NCBI RefSeq assembly: GCF_009498035.1
Contig: NZ_CP034550.1
Location: 3,596,001-3,660,000 of the forward strand
Direction: 5' to 3'
Source of the DNA: Saccharothrix syringae
GTDB taxonomy: Bacteria > Actinomycetota > Actinomycetes > Mycobacteriales > Pseudonocardiaceae
Length of the DNA stretch: 64,000 nt
The position numbers and the translations under genes are program-made. How positions within the stretch are numbered: the first letter of the stretch is position 1; each line of letters starts with the position of its first letter. The notes beneath the pieces are model-generated. The model saw only the letters and a list, made by a program, of their open reading frames with translations, ran no database searches and had not been told where the DNA came from. This document shows positions 24,666 to 32,592 of this stretch, piece by piece.

Positions 24666-24899
24666 CCGGCAATGGTGCTACGGCGGGCGCGGGCGAAGTC
24701 CGCAATGGTGCGGAACCGCGGCCGGTCCTCATCGGAGTTCTCCCGGTGAGGTGACCGGAGGGCCGGTGGCGGTCCGGTGGCGGCCGGACCTGATCCGGGC
24801 GCCGGCTCCACCCGGCGGTCGCGGGTGGAGGCACCGCGGCGGCGGTCGACGCCGATGACCTCGTCGTCGCCGGTCAGCCGGGTTGCAGCCCGAGAATTC

Positions 24900-24931
24900 T
24901 AGCCCGAAGGGGCTAACGGCCTGCGGCCGTT
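24900..24931. repeat. Two adjacent small hairpins
   Basis: TAGCCC-GAAG-GGGCTA (24900-24915) is followed directly by AACGGCC-TGC-GGCCGTT (24915-24931). They lie in the 350-base divergent gap between the STAND-like gene and the small secreted peptide gene. They could form a cruciform-like regulatory site or a processed leader. No function is shown. Confidence 0.35.
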
Positions 24932-25015
24932 CGCCGATGCCACTGATGACGGTGCGCACCGCCTCCACATCCGATGACCCCGCCCGCGTGGCGGAAGATC
25001 GTGAAGGAGCGTCCC

Positions 25016-25210
25016 ATGACCACTCGTACCCGTCTCGCGGCGGTACTGGCCGCACTCGCCGCCGCCGCAACCGTTTCCCTGGCCACGGCCGGCACTGCCT
25101 CCGCGGCCACCGCCGACAACACCCTCCACAACGTCGACAAGGGCGTCGGGGAGATCACTGAGGGTGTCGGTGACATCCTCAAGGGTGCTCTCGCTTTCGG
25201 CCAGGGCTGA
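25016..25210 (+). CDS. Small secreted amphipathic peptide
   Basis: 64 residues from ATG 25016, with AAGGAG seven bases upstream. A full Sec signal peptide (MTTRTRLAAVLAALAAAATV, cleavage after ASA at about 30) leaves a mature peptide of about 34 residues, TLHNVDKGVGEITEGVGDIL and then KGALAFGQG. The mature part has a Gly/Val/Ile face and a charged face, so an amphipathic helix or bacteriocin-like membrane-active peptide is possible. There is no Cys. No family was recognised. It is divergent from the membrane-spanning STAND protein, which has a large outside domain. Confidence 0.65.
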   Translation: MTTRTRLAAVLAALAAAATVSLATAGTASAATADNTLHNVDKGVGEITEGVGDILKGALAFGQG

Positions 25211-25559
25211 GGTGACCGCACGTGCCGGGTGCTCCTCGGGTGCGCGGCCGCGGACGGCAGGTTGATCACTCGTGATGTGCTGCCCCGGAGCGGTGACGCG
25301 AAGATCGTCGTCGTTCCGGGGACGGCTCGGCCGACCGGTCGTCGCCGAGCGGGATGTCCTCGGCGACGGGCCGGAACAGGCCGAAGTGGACGATGGTCGG
25401 GTAGTGCGGCGGTTCCCCGACCGGGGATGAGCCGGGAGGTCGGTCGTCGCCGGGGTTCCGCGCCTTCCCGACGACCGGGTCGCCCACCTGCCCCGCGCTC
25501 TCGACGTCGGCCGGCGGCGACCTCGACGGCCGACCGGGATCGTCCACGGTGGACGTCGG
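25211..25559. other. 349-base region without a supported gene
   Basis: Lies between the secreted peptide gene and the stop of the leftward nitroreductase gene. The open frames have no ribosome sites and poor composition. No strong hairpin or repeat was noticed. Confidence 0.4.
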
Positions 25560-26240
25560 TCAGCGGTGGAAGCGCGTCGTCTCCGACAGGGGTTCGCGGC
25601 CGACGTCGACGGTGTTGATCGGGGCGTCGGGGTCGGCGTACCCGAACGAGATGCCCAGCAACAGCTTCCCGCCCGGGATGCCGAGCGTTTCGCGGATCGT
25701 CCCGCTGTAGAAGCTCAGCACCCCCTGGGGGCAACTGGCCACCCCGTGGGCGGCCATGGCCAGCAGCAGCGTCTGCGCGTACATGCCGACGTCCGCGGTC
25801 AGCCGCGGGTTGCCCGACTCCGGCGCGTACAGCAGGGCGACGTGGGGGGCGTCGTAGAACCTGAGGCTCTTGAGGTCGTAGGCGGTGCGCAGGTCCTCGT
25901 CGCCGCGGCCGATGCCGAGGGCGTGGTAGACCGCGGCGCCGAAGGCGGCCCGCCTGCGTTGGTGCACCGGTGAGTAGATGCTCTCGTCGTAGGCGAAGTC
26001 CGGCGTCCGCCTGCCGGCCCGGTGGGCGGCCACGAGGGCGTCGGCGAGCCTGTCCCGGGCGGGGCCGCTGACCACCTCGACCTGCCAGGGCTGCGCGTTG
26101 GAGTTCGACGGTGCCGAGCCGGCCAGGCCGAAGACGGCCTCGATCGTCTCGTCCGGGACGGGGTCGGGCAGGAACGCCCTGGTCGCGCGCCTGTTGCGGA
26201 TGAGCTGCCCCACGGTGTCGGCGAGTGCGGTCGGTGTCAC
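25560..26240 (-). CDS. Nitroreductase-family FMN oxidoreductase
   Basis: 226 residues from GTG 26240, with GAGGAG about eight bases upstream. The FMN-binding pattern is clear: IRNRRATRAFLPDPV (phosphate-binding Arg pair), APSNSNAQPWQVEVV, a central LTADVGMYAQTLLLAMAAHG and GISFGYAD near the end. It would reduce nitroaromatics, quinones or activated double bonds with NAD(P)H through bound FMN in the cytosol. It is divergent from a TetR regulator across 88 bases that contain twin operators, so it is almost certainly the repressor's target and inducible by an electrophile. Confidence 0.9.
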   Translation of the reverse strand: MTPTALADTVGQLIRNRRATRAFLPDPVPDETIEAVFGLAGSAPSNSNAQPWQVEVVSGPARDRLADALVAAHRAGRRTPDFAYDESIYSPVHQRRRAAFGAAVYHALGIGRGDEDLRTAYDLKSLRFYDAPHVALLYAPESGNPRLTADVGMYAQTLLLAMAAHGVASCPQGVLSFYSGTIRETLGIPGGKLLLGISFGYADPDAPINTVDVGREPLSETTRFHR

Positions 26241-26251
26241 CCTGTCTCCTC

Positions 26252-26323
26252 AAGTACACGCTTGCGTTTACTTGGGCGACCGTAGCGCACCGCCGCCCGT
26301 CATGTAAACGCTGGCGTATAGTT
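26252..26323. promoter_or_regulatory. Twin TetR operators
   Basis: Two 22-base near-palindromes of the same type occupy 26252-26273 and 26302-26323. The first has half-sites GTACACGC and GCGTTTAC, the second GTAAACGC and GCGTATAG, all around the core ACGC-NN-GCGT. One lies close to each divergent start codon, so one repressor could control both the nitroreductase gene and its own. Confidence 0.75.
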
Positions 26324-26328
26324 GGGTC

Positions 26329-26928
26329 ATGAGCGCAGAACCGGCGCGCCGGGCCGGGCGAGGCGGCCGGGAACGCGTGCTGACCGCCGCGAGCAGCCTG
26401 TTCGCCCGGCGCGGCATCACCGCGACCACGATGGAGGACGTCGCCGCCGAGGCCCCGGTCTCCAAGCGGACCCTCTACGCCCACTTCCCCACCAAGGAGG
26501 ACCTGGTCCTCGCGCAGTTGGAGCACGTCCTGGGCTCCGGCTACACCCTGCTGGAGACCCTGACGCGCGCCGACGTGCCGCCCCGGGACCGGATCCTCGC
26601 GATGTTCACCGTGCGGCCGTGGCCGGACGGGACCGTCCGCGGCTGCCCGTTCATCCACGCCGCGACCGAGCACCCGGACCCCGCCAGCCCGGTGCACGCC
26701 TTCGCCCGCGAGCAGAAGATCCGCATGCTCGCCCTGGTGACCGGTCTCGTGGACGAACTCGGCATCGACGACCCGCACCTGCTCGCCGAACAGCTCGTCA
26801 CCCTCGCCGACGGTGCCGTGAGCCGCGCCATGGTCCTCAACGACCCCGACTACGGCCGGCACGCCCGTGCGGCCGCCGAGACGCTGCTCGACCACGCGCC
26901 GCGCCGGTCGGCCGCTCCGGGGCCCTGA
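26329..26928 (+). CDS. TetR-family repressor
   Basis: 199 residues. The DNA-binding domain is typical: RERVLTAASSLFARRGITATTMEDVAAEAPVSKRTLYAHFPTK in consecutive helices at about 14-58. The ligand-binding C-terminal half contains a single Cys (TVRGCPFIHAATEH) conserved in this TetR subgroup, possibly for sensing electrophiles or holding ligand. ATG 26329 sits six bases past one of two matching operators, implying autorepression together with control of the divergent nitroreductase. Confidence 0.9.
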   Translation: MSAEPARRAGRGGRERVLTAASSLFARRGITATTMEDVAAEAPVSKRTLYAHFPTKEDLVLAQLEHVLGSGYTLLETLTRADVPPRDRILAMFTVRPWPDGTVRGCPFIHAATEHPDPASPVHAFAREQKIRMLALVTGLVDELGIDDPHLLAEQLVTLADGAVSRAMVLNDPDYGRHARAAAETLLDHAPRRSAAPGP

Positions 26929-26943
26929 CCCGCGGCCGGGTCC

Positions 26944-27573
26944 TCAGTCCCGCGGCACCAGGTAGCCGCGGGAGAACGCGGCGGCCACGGCGGCCGCCCG
27001 GTCGTTGACGCCCAGCTTCGCGTACACGTGCAGCAGGTGCGTCTTGACCGTCGTCTCGCTGATGAACAGCCGCTTGGCCGCCTCGCGGTTCGTCGACCCC
27101 CCGGCGATCAGCTCCAGCACCTCCAGCTCGCGCTGCGACAGCGGCGCCGGGGCCGGTTTGCGCACCTGCCCCACGAGCCGGGTCGCGACGGTGGGGGACA
27201 GCACCGCCTGCCCCCGCGCCGCGGCCTCCACCGCGCGGACCAGTTCCTCCCTCGGCGCGTCCTTGAGCAGGTAGCCGGTGGCGCCGGCCTCGATGGCCGG
27301 CAGCACGTGGCTGTCCGTGTCGTACGTGGTGAGCACCAGCACCCGTGACGGCACGCCGCGCTCCGCCAGCTCCCTGATGGCGGTGACCCCGTCGGTCCCG
27401 GGCATCCGCAGGTCCATGAGGATCACGTCGGGGCGGAGCCGGTCCCCGGCCGCGACCGCCTCCGCGCCGTCACCGGCCTCGCCGACCACCTCGAAGCGCG
27501 GGTCGGCGCCGAACATGCCCCGCAGCCCGTCCCGCACCACCGGGTGGTCGTCGACGATCAGCAGCGAGATCAC
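26944..27573 (-). CDS. NarL/LuxR-type response regulator
   Basis: 209 residues from GTG 27573. The receiver domain shows the acidic pair Asp8-Asp9 in LLIVDDHPVVRDGL, phosphorylated Asp54 in VILMDLRMPG, and Lys in GYLLKDAP. The LuxR helix-turn-helix (about 145-205) reads LSQRELEVLELIAGGSTNREAA and ISETTVKTHLLHVYAKLGV. The start overlaps the kinase stop by four bases (GTGA), so kinase and regulator are made in a fixed ratio. The likely target is the upstream ABC transporter operon itself, by analogy with similar stress systems. Confidence 0.93.
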   Translation of the reverse strand: MISLLIVDDHPVVRDGLRGMFGADPRFEVVGEAGDGAEAVAAGDRLRPDVILMDLRMPGTDGVTAIRELAERGVPSRVLVLTTYDTDSHVLPAIEAGATGYLLKDAPREELVRAVEAAARGQAVLSPTVATRLVGQVRKPAPAPLSQRELEVLELIAGGSTNREAAKRLFISETTVKTHLLHVYAKLGVNDRAAAVAAAFSRGYLVPRD

Positions 27574-28850
27574 CCCGCGCCCCCGGCGGGGATCGCCGGC
27601 ACCGTCACCGTGATCGCGGTGCCCCCGCCCGGCTCGGACTCGACGTCCAGCCGCCCCGCGAGGCGCTGCACCCGCTGCCGCATGCCGGCGAGCCCGAAGC
27701 CGCCGTCCGGGGAACCGCCCGCGCGCCTGGCGTCGGGCCGGAAGCCCACCCCGTCGTCGAGCACGTCGAGCGTCACCAGCTCCTCCATGTACGACAGGGT
27801 CAGGGCGACCCGACCGGCTCGGGCGTGCTTGGCGACGTTGGCGAGCGCCTCCTGGGCGGTCCGCAGCAGCGCCACCTCGACGTCGGTGTGCATCGGCCGG
27901 GCGTCGCCGGTCGTGGTCACCACCGCCTCGACCCGGTTCACCTCCGACCAGCGCCTGGCCACGTCGCCGATCGCGTCCGGCAGGCGGGCCTCCGCCAGCG
28001 CGGACGGCCCCACCGCGTGCACCGTCCGGCGGGCCTCGGCGAGGCTCTCGCGGGCCAGCTCCACCGCGTTCGCCACGTGCCGGCGCGACGTCGCCGGTTC
28101 GTCGGCCGCCTGCTCGGCGGCCTGGAGCTGGGTGAGGATGCCGGCCAGGCCCTGGGCGAGGGTGTCGTGGATCTCCCGCGCCATCCGCTGCCGCTCGTCG
28201 AGCACGCCGGCCTCGCGGGCCTGCACCAGCAGCTGGGCGTGCAGGCCCGCGTTCTCCGCCAGCGCGGTCTCCAGCTCGGCGTTGGCCCGGTGCAGCTCGA
28301 CCAGGGCCCGCTTCTGCCGGTGGTTGCGCCGGTCGGACATCACGTCGGCGTAGAAGGCCGCCGTGGCCAGCACCGTGGTGATCGCGGTGACGGCGGGCCA
28401 CTTCCACCACTCCTCGGCGGTGATGGCGGCCGACCCGCCGATGTAGGAGACCGCCGCGACCGCGGACGTGACGGCCACGCCGACGTACCGCCACCGGCCC
28501 TTCAGGTACTGGAAGGCGTGCACGTAGCCGATGAAGGCGAAGAAGCCGAACCAGGGCGTGAGCAGCACCAGGCAGGCGGTCACCGCCACGAGCCCCGTGT
28601 AGTACAGGCCCATCAGCGGGCCGTTGCGGTGCAGCTCCGGGTGGAGCGTGTGGAACCACAGCACCCACGCGGTGAGCACGGCCGAGAGGCCGAGCACCGC
28701 GGGGAGGTGCACCGGCGCGTCCCAGAGCGGCTGCAGCAGCGTGAACAGGACGCTGACCGCCAGCAGCGGGTACGGGAGCACCCTCAGGACCGCGGTCTCC
28801 TTGCGCTCCCAGCGGTCGAACTCCTCGCGCAACTCGGCTTCGACGCCCAC
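27570..28850 (-). CDS. DesK/LiaS-type membrane histidine kinase
   Basis: 426 residues from GTG 28850. Five to six hydrophobic helices fill about 21-170 with very short outside loops, typical of sensors that read the membrane itself. Then come a coiled coil (about 175-215), the HisKA_3 box DERQRMAREIHDTLAQGL with phosphorylated His228, and an ATPase domain ending DDGVGF, GGFGLAGMRQRV and GGTAITVTVP. It begins three bases after the permease stop, so transporter and sensor share a message. Membrane damage or an exported lipid-active compound is the likely signal. Confidence 0.9.
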   Translation of the reverse strand: MGVEAELREEFDRWERKETAVLRVLPYPLLAVSVLFTLLQPLWDAPVHLPAVLGLSAVLTAWVLWFHTLHPELHRNGPLMGLYYTGLVAVTACLVLLTPWFGFFAFIGYVHAFQYLKGRWRYVGVAVTSAVAAVSYIGGSAAITAEEWWKWPAVTAITTVLATAAFYADVMSDRRNHRQKRALVELHRANAELETALAENAGLHAQLLVQAREAGVLDERQRMAREIHDTLAQGLAGILTQLQAAEQAADEPATSRRHVANAVELARESLAEARRTVHAVGPSALAEARLPDAIGDVARRWSEVNRVEAVVTTTGDARPMHTDVEVALLRTAQEALANVAKHARAGRVALTLSYMEELVTLDVLDDGVGFRPDARRAGGSPDGGFGLAGMRQRVQRLAGRLDVESEPGGGTAITVTVPAIPAGGAG

Positions 28851-28853
28851 GAC

Positions 28854-29594
28854 CTACTCCCAGCGGAAGAACCGCGCGGCCGGGATCCCGGCCAGGACCG
28901 CCCACCCCAGCACCACGGCCAGGTGCAGCGGCTGCGGCCAGTGGCCGACCGTGGCGTCCTGCAATGATTGCACGCCCGCGCCCAGCGGGGTGAAATCGCT
29001 GATCGAGCGCAGGACACCGGGCATGCTCTCGCGCGGCAACCAGAGGCCCGCGAAGAACACGAGCGGGAAGAACACCAGCGTCCCGATCGCGCCGGCGCTC
29101 CTGCCGGTCGACGCCAGGGACGCGACGAGCAGGCCGATCGTGAACACCGACAGCGCCGTCGGCAGGTAGCCCGCCAGGTAGGCGGGCAGGTGCCGGGGCA
29201 GGTCCACGCCGAACGCCAGTCGGCCGATGGCGAGCACGACCAGCGCGGTCGCCGCGGATAGGACCAGGGCCATCAGCAGTTGCGCGCCGAGCATGGCCCT
29301 CGGCTCGACCGGCGTGGTCCGCATGCGCCGCAGCACGCCCTTCTCCCGGTAGGTGGCGAACAGCTGGGGCAGGCAGTTGAACGCGAACATCGCCAGGCCC
29401 AGCGCGACGGTGATCGGCACGTACAGGTCGATCGCCCGCAGGCCGCCGGCGTCGTCGGAGGGTTCGCGCATCGCGGGGATGGCACCGAAGACGACCAGCA
29501 GGAGCGGGGGGAAGGCGAGCGTGAAGAACACCAGCACCGGCTCGCGGAAGAACAGCCTGGTCTCGGTGGCGGTGAGTCGGGACAGGGCGGGCAC
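28854..29594 (-). CDS. ABC-2 type transporter permease
   Basis: 246 residues from GTG 29594 with the six-helix ABC-2 plan: an N-terminal amphipathic stretch (LTATETRLFFREPVLVFFTLAFPPLLLVVFG), a REKGVLRRMRTTPV coupling loop, and four further helices. Together with the upstream ATPase it should form an exporter of a hydrophobic compound, drug or lipid. An 80-base block of 20-base tandem repeats lies between the ATPase end and this start. No periplasmic binding protein is present, consistent with export. Confidence 0.9.
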   Translation of the reverse strand: MPALSRLTATETRLFFREPVLVFFTLAFPPLLLVVFGAIPAMREPSDDAGGLRAIDLYVPITVALGLAMFAFNCLPQLFATYREKGVLRRMRTTPVEPRAMLGAQLLMALVLSAATALVVLAIGRLAFGVDLPRHLPAYLAGYLPTALSVFTIGLLVASLASTGRSAGAIGTLVFFPLVFFAGLWLPRESMPGVLRSISDFTPLGAGVQSLQDATVGHWPQPLHLAVVLGWAVLAGIPAARFFRWE

Positions 29595-29605
29595 GGCGGT
29601 CTCCT

Positions 29606-29685
29606 CGGGGGTTGGCGGAGCGGCTCGGGGGTCGGCTGGGCGGCTCGGGGGTTGGCTGGGCGGCTCAGGGGTTGGCGGGGCGGCC
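29606..29685. repeat. Four tandem 20-base repeats at the ATPase 3' end
   Basis: Units start at 29606, 29626, 29646 and 29666 and share the pattern C(G/A)GGGGT(T/C)GGC-KGRGCGGCY. The last unit is inside the ATPase gene and supplies its stop codon. The other three fill the gap to the permease start. Copy-number change by slippage could alter the spacing between the two genes, and a one-base change in the stop-bearing unit would extend the ATPase into a Pro-rich tail. Confidence 0.8.
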
Positions 29686-30573
29686 GGTCAGCGCGACGAA
29701 CGCGTCGTCCAGCGAGGTCTGCTCGACCCGCAGCTCGGCCGCGGTGATCCGGTGGCGGGCCAGCACGGCGGTCACCGCGAGCAGCAGGTCCCCGGTGCCG
29801 GTCACGACCAGCCGGTCACCGGCCTGCTCGACGGAGGCGACCTGGGGCAGCGCCGTCAGCACGGCGTGGTCCAGCGGCGCGGACGGCCGGAAGCGGATGC
29901 GCTGCCGGTCACCGATCCGCGAGACCAGCCCGGCCGGGGAGTCGAGCGCGACGACCCGGCCGGAGTCGATCACGGCCAGCCGGTCGCAGAGCCGTTCAGC
30001 CTCCTCCATGAAGTGCGTGACCAGCAGGATCGTCACACCGCGGTCCCGGACGCCCGCGATGAGGTCCCACGCGTCGCGGCGGGCCTGCGGGTCCAGGCCG
30101 GTGGTCAGCTCGTCGAGCACCGCCACCCGCGGCCCGCCGATCAGCGCGAGCGCGATCGACAGCCGCTGCTTCTGCCCGCCGGACAGCCGCCGGAACTGCG
30201 TGCCGAGCTTGTCGCTCAGGCGCAGCACCTCGACCAGCTCCCGCCAGTCGGCCGGTCGGCGGTAGAAGGAGCTGTAGAGCTCCAGCGCCTCGCGGACCTT
30301 GAGCTTGTCCGGCAGCTCGCTCTCCTGGAGCTGCGCGCCGAGCAACTGCCGCAGCTCGCCGGTGTCACGACGCGGGTCGAGGCCGCAGACGCGGATGGTG
30401 CCGCCGTCCGGGGTGCGCAACCCCTCGACGCACTCGACGGTCGTGGTCTTGCCGGCCCCGTTGGGCCCCAGGATGCCGAAGATCTCGCCCTGCTCGACGG
30501 CGAAGCCGACCCCGTCCACCGCGGTGTGGTCGCCGTAGCGCTTGACGAGGTCGTGTACCTCGATGATCGCCAT
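29665..30573 (-). CDS. ABC transporter ATP-binding protein (drug/lipid export type)
   Basis: 302 residues. Walker A GPNGAGKTTT (about 36-45), Q-loop LQESELPDKLKV, signature LSGGQKQRLSIA (about 129-140), Walker B VAVLDELTTGLDP (with Glu) and the H-loop LLVTHFMEEAE are all intact. The C-terminal 80 residues are the CcmA/DrrA-type extension (VEQTSLDDAFVALTGRPANP). It energises the ABC-2 permease that follows. It is first in a four-gene run: ATPase, permease, histidine kinase, response regulator. A 30-base perfect palindrome lies about 75 bases upstream and may control the unit. Confidence 0.93.
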   Translation of the reverse strand: MAIIEVHDLVKRYGDHTAVDGVGFAVEQGEIFGILGPNGAGKTTTVECVEGLRTPDGGTIRVCGLDPRRDTGELRQLLGAQLQESELPDKLKVREALELYSSFYRRPADWRELVEVLRLSDKLGTQFRRLSGGQKQRLSIALALIGGPRVAVLDELTTGLDPQARRDAWDLIAGVRDRGVTILLVTHFMEEAERLCDRLAVIDSGRVVALDSPAGLVSRIGDRQRIRFRPSAPLDHAVLTALPQVASVEQAGDRLVVTGTGDLLLAVTAVLARHRITAAELRVEQTSLDDAFVALTGRPANP

Positions 30574-30648
30574 GCGGGGAAGCCTGCCGCCCGCGCGGGC
30601 GCGCCGGATCGACCACGCGGGCGGGGATCACCGCGGACGCGGTAGACC

Positions 30649-30678
30649 CCTTCCATCCTCCGATCGGAGGATGGAAGG
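30649..30678. promoter_or_regulatory. Perfect 30-base palindrome
   Basis: CCTTCCATCCTCCGA (30649-30663) is followed directly by its exact complement TCGGAGGATGGAAGG (30664-30678). There is no loop, which favours a dimer-binding operator or cruciform over a normal terminator. It lies 76 bases upstream of the ABC ATPase start. The response regulator encoded at the end of that operon is a natural candidate binder, but this is inference. Confidence 0.6.
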
Positions 30679-30837
30679 CGGGGCGGTGGCGTGCTCACCG
30701 CCCGCTTCGCCGGGCGGCACCCCGTGCCGTCCGGGAAGTCGACGCCGTCGGTGGAGGGCCGCGTTCCCGTGCCGCGGCAACGATCACCGGGCAGGACTCC
30801 GTGCGGCCGCCGCGCTGCTCCGACGGGCTGTCGCGAT

Positions 30838-30853
30838 ATCGGACTTGTCCGAT
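30838..30853. promoter_or_regulatory. Inverted repeat ATCGGAC-TT-GTCCGAT
   Basis: Seven-base perfect arms with a two-base centre, about 320 bases upstream of the sugar-binding protein gene and just before a short open frame. The size and symmetry suit a GntR- or LacI-type regulator, as expected near a sugar importer, but no such regulator gene is intact in this region. Confidence 0.45.
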
Positions 30854-30864
30854 AAGCTGATGAC

Positions 30865-31050
30865 GTGCACCGGAGGCGACAGTCTCCGGATGCCGTCCAG
30901 GTCCGGCTGAGCCCGTTGCTGATCGAGTCGCTGCCCACGGAGATCGTCGCCGAGCAGTCGCGCGTGCTGCTCAAGCCCGAACACGCCGCGATGGCCGCGG
31001 CCCGCATCACCGACCGGGCTGTTCGACGTGCCTCCAGGACAACGCGTTAG
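30865..31050 (+). CDS. Short open frame of uncertain status, possibly a regulator remnant
   Basis: 61 residues from GTG 30865, reading VQVRLSPLLIESLPTEIVAE and then HAAMAAARITDRAVRRA. There is a weak GGAGG after rather than before the start, and no recognised domain. Composition is acceptable. Its place between a GntR/LacI-like inverted repeat and a sugar ABC importer gene suggests a decayed regulator fragment. It may equally be non-coding. The 490 bases from 30679 to 31170 otherwise hold nothing I can support. Confidence 0.25.
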   Translation: MHRRRQSPDAVQVRLSPLLIESLPTEIVAEQSRVLLKPEHAAMAAARITDRAVRRASRTTR

Positions 31051-31170
31051 CTGTTCGACGCCCTTCACCGCATGAACGACCCGCAGCGCGGCGCTCGCCC
31101 CGCTGTCCCGCCGGTCGCACTGTCGCCCCGTCGGTACGCGTCCGCCCGGTCGGACGCGGGAGGAGTGGTC

Positions 31171-32592
31171 ATGGAAGAGAGAACGGACTGGTCGAGGCGC
31201 GCGTTCCTCGGGACGGGCGCGCTGGGCGTGCTCGGCCTCGCCGCGTGCGGGGGCGGTCCCGCCGCGCCGCAGGTCGACGTCCAGGTGCCCCAGGCGCTGC
31301 TCGACCAGGCGGCCGCGCTCCGCGGCGGGTCGGTGGGGATGCTCTCGCAGAAGCTGTACTCGGAGGCCGCCAACCAGGCGCTGGACCGGTCGCTGCAGGC
31401 GTTCGCGCAGGCGACCGGCACCACGGTCGGCAACGACCTGGTCTCCGGCGACGCCGGTGACATGGTCGCGAAGATGGACGCCGACGTGAAGGCGGGCACC
31501 AACCGCGACCTGGCCTTCATGAGCGACCGGCGGTTCGTCGGCCAGCTCCACAACCTCGGCCACCTCACCGACGTCACCGACGTGGTCGAGGAGATGCGCA
31601 CCCTCTACGGGGAGCCCGCGACGGAGGCGACCAACTTCTGCGTGTTCGACGGGCGCTGGTACGCGATCCCGTACCACTTCATCGCGTTCGCGATGTACCT
31701 GCGCAAGGACTGGTACGAGGAGAAGGGGCTCCCGCTCAAGCCCCACTACACGTGGGAGGAGCTGCGCGACAACGCGCTGGAGGTCTCCGACCCGGCGAAG
31801 CGGCGCTTCGGCTGGGGCCTCACGGTGAACCGCTCGGGCGACGCCAACGGCTTCATCGCCAACGTCATCAACACCTATGGCGGGGCGATCGCGGACAACA
31901 CCGGCACGAAGGTGGTGTTCAACTCGCCGGAGACCGTCGAGGCCGTCGCGTTCATCGGCGACCTCTACACGAACCCGAAGTACTCGCCGATGCTGCCGCC
32001 CGGGGTCGGGAGCTGGACCGACTCCAGCAACAACGAGAACTGGTTGGCCCGGATCCTGGGGCTCACGCTCAACCAGTTCAGCGTCTACGCCGACTCGAAG
32101 ACCAAGAACAACCCGGTCTACGCCAACACGCACGTGTTCAACGGCGCCACCGGACCGGCGGTCGACCGGCCGCTGACCTACGGCGAGTCCAACTCGTTCG
32201 TCGTGTTCAAGGGGGCGAAGAACCCCGACCTCGCCAAGCTGGTGGCGAAGTTCATGGTCGGCGGGAGCGCGCTGCTCGGTGTCGCCAAGGAGGCACCGTG
32301 CCTGGTCAACCCCGCCTGGGACAAGGTGTGGGACTCCGACCCGTACTACACCGGCGGTGACCCGGCCTTCGCCGCGCTGCGGGAGCAGACCCGCGTGCGG
32401 CTCCCGATGACCACCAGGACCGGTTTCGCGTTCCCCCAGGCCCCGAGCCCCGGCGAGCAGGCCGCCACCGCCGCCTACCTGCTGACCGACATGATGCAGG
32501 CGGTCATCCAGGGCACCCGCCCGGCCGACGCCGTCGCCTCGACCCACGCCCGGATCGTCCAGGTCTTCGAGCAGCAGGGCTACCGGCAGTGA
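31171..32592 (+). CDS. Sugar ABC transporter solute-binding lipoprotein (Tat-type)
   Basis: 473 residues from ATG 31171, with GGAGGAG upstream. The N-terminus combines a twin-arginine motif (SRRAFLG) with a lipobox (LGLAAC), so a folded lipoprotein is exported by Tat and anchored outside. The body is a family 1 carbohydrate-binding protein (YAIPYHFIAFAMYLRKDWYEE, FGWGLTVNRSGDANGFIANV, TYGESNSFVVFKGAKNPDLAKLV in separate segments). It should deliver an oligosaccharide to the fused permease encoded next, whose start overlaps its stop by four bases. The exact sugar is not deducible, as no glycosidase is adjacent. Confidence 0.9.
   Translation: MEERTDWSRRAFLGTGALGVLGLAACGGGPAAPQVDVQVPQALLDQAAALRGGSVGMLSQKLYSEAANQALDRSLQAFAQATGTTVGNDLVSGDAGDMVAKMDADVKAGTNRDLAFMSDRRFVGQLHNLGHLTDVTDVVEEMRTLYGEPATEATNFCVFDGRWYAIPYHFIAFAMYLRKDWYEEKGLPLKPHYTWEELRDNALEVSDPAKRRFGWGLTVNRSGDANGFIANVINTYGGAIADNTGTKVVFNSPETVEAVAFIGDLYTNPKYSPMLPPGVGSWTDSSNNENWLARILGLTLNQFSVYADSKTKNNPVYANTHVFNGATGPAVDRPLTYGESNSFVVFKGAKNPDLAKLVAKFMVGGSALLGVAKEAPCLVNPAWDKVWDSDPYYTGGDPAFAALREQTRVRLPMTTRTGFAFPQAPSPGEQAATAAYLLTDMMQAVIQGTRPADAVASTHARIVQVFEQQGYRQ

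Noticed and set aside
29606..29685. CRISPR-like array
   Set aside because: The 20-base units are directly adjacent with no spacers, and no cas genes are present.
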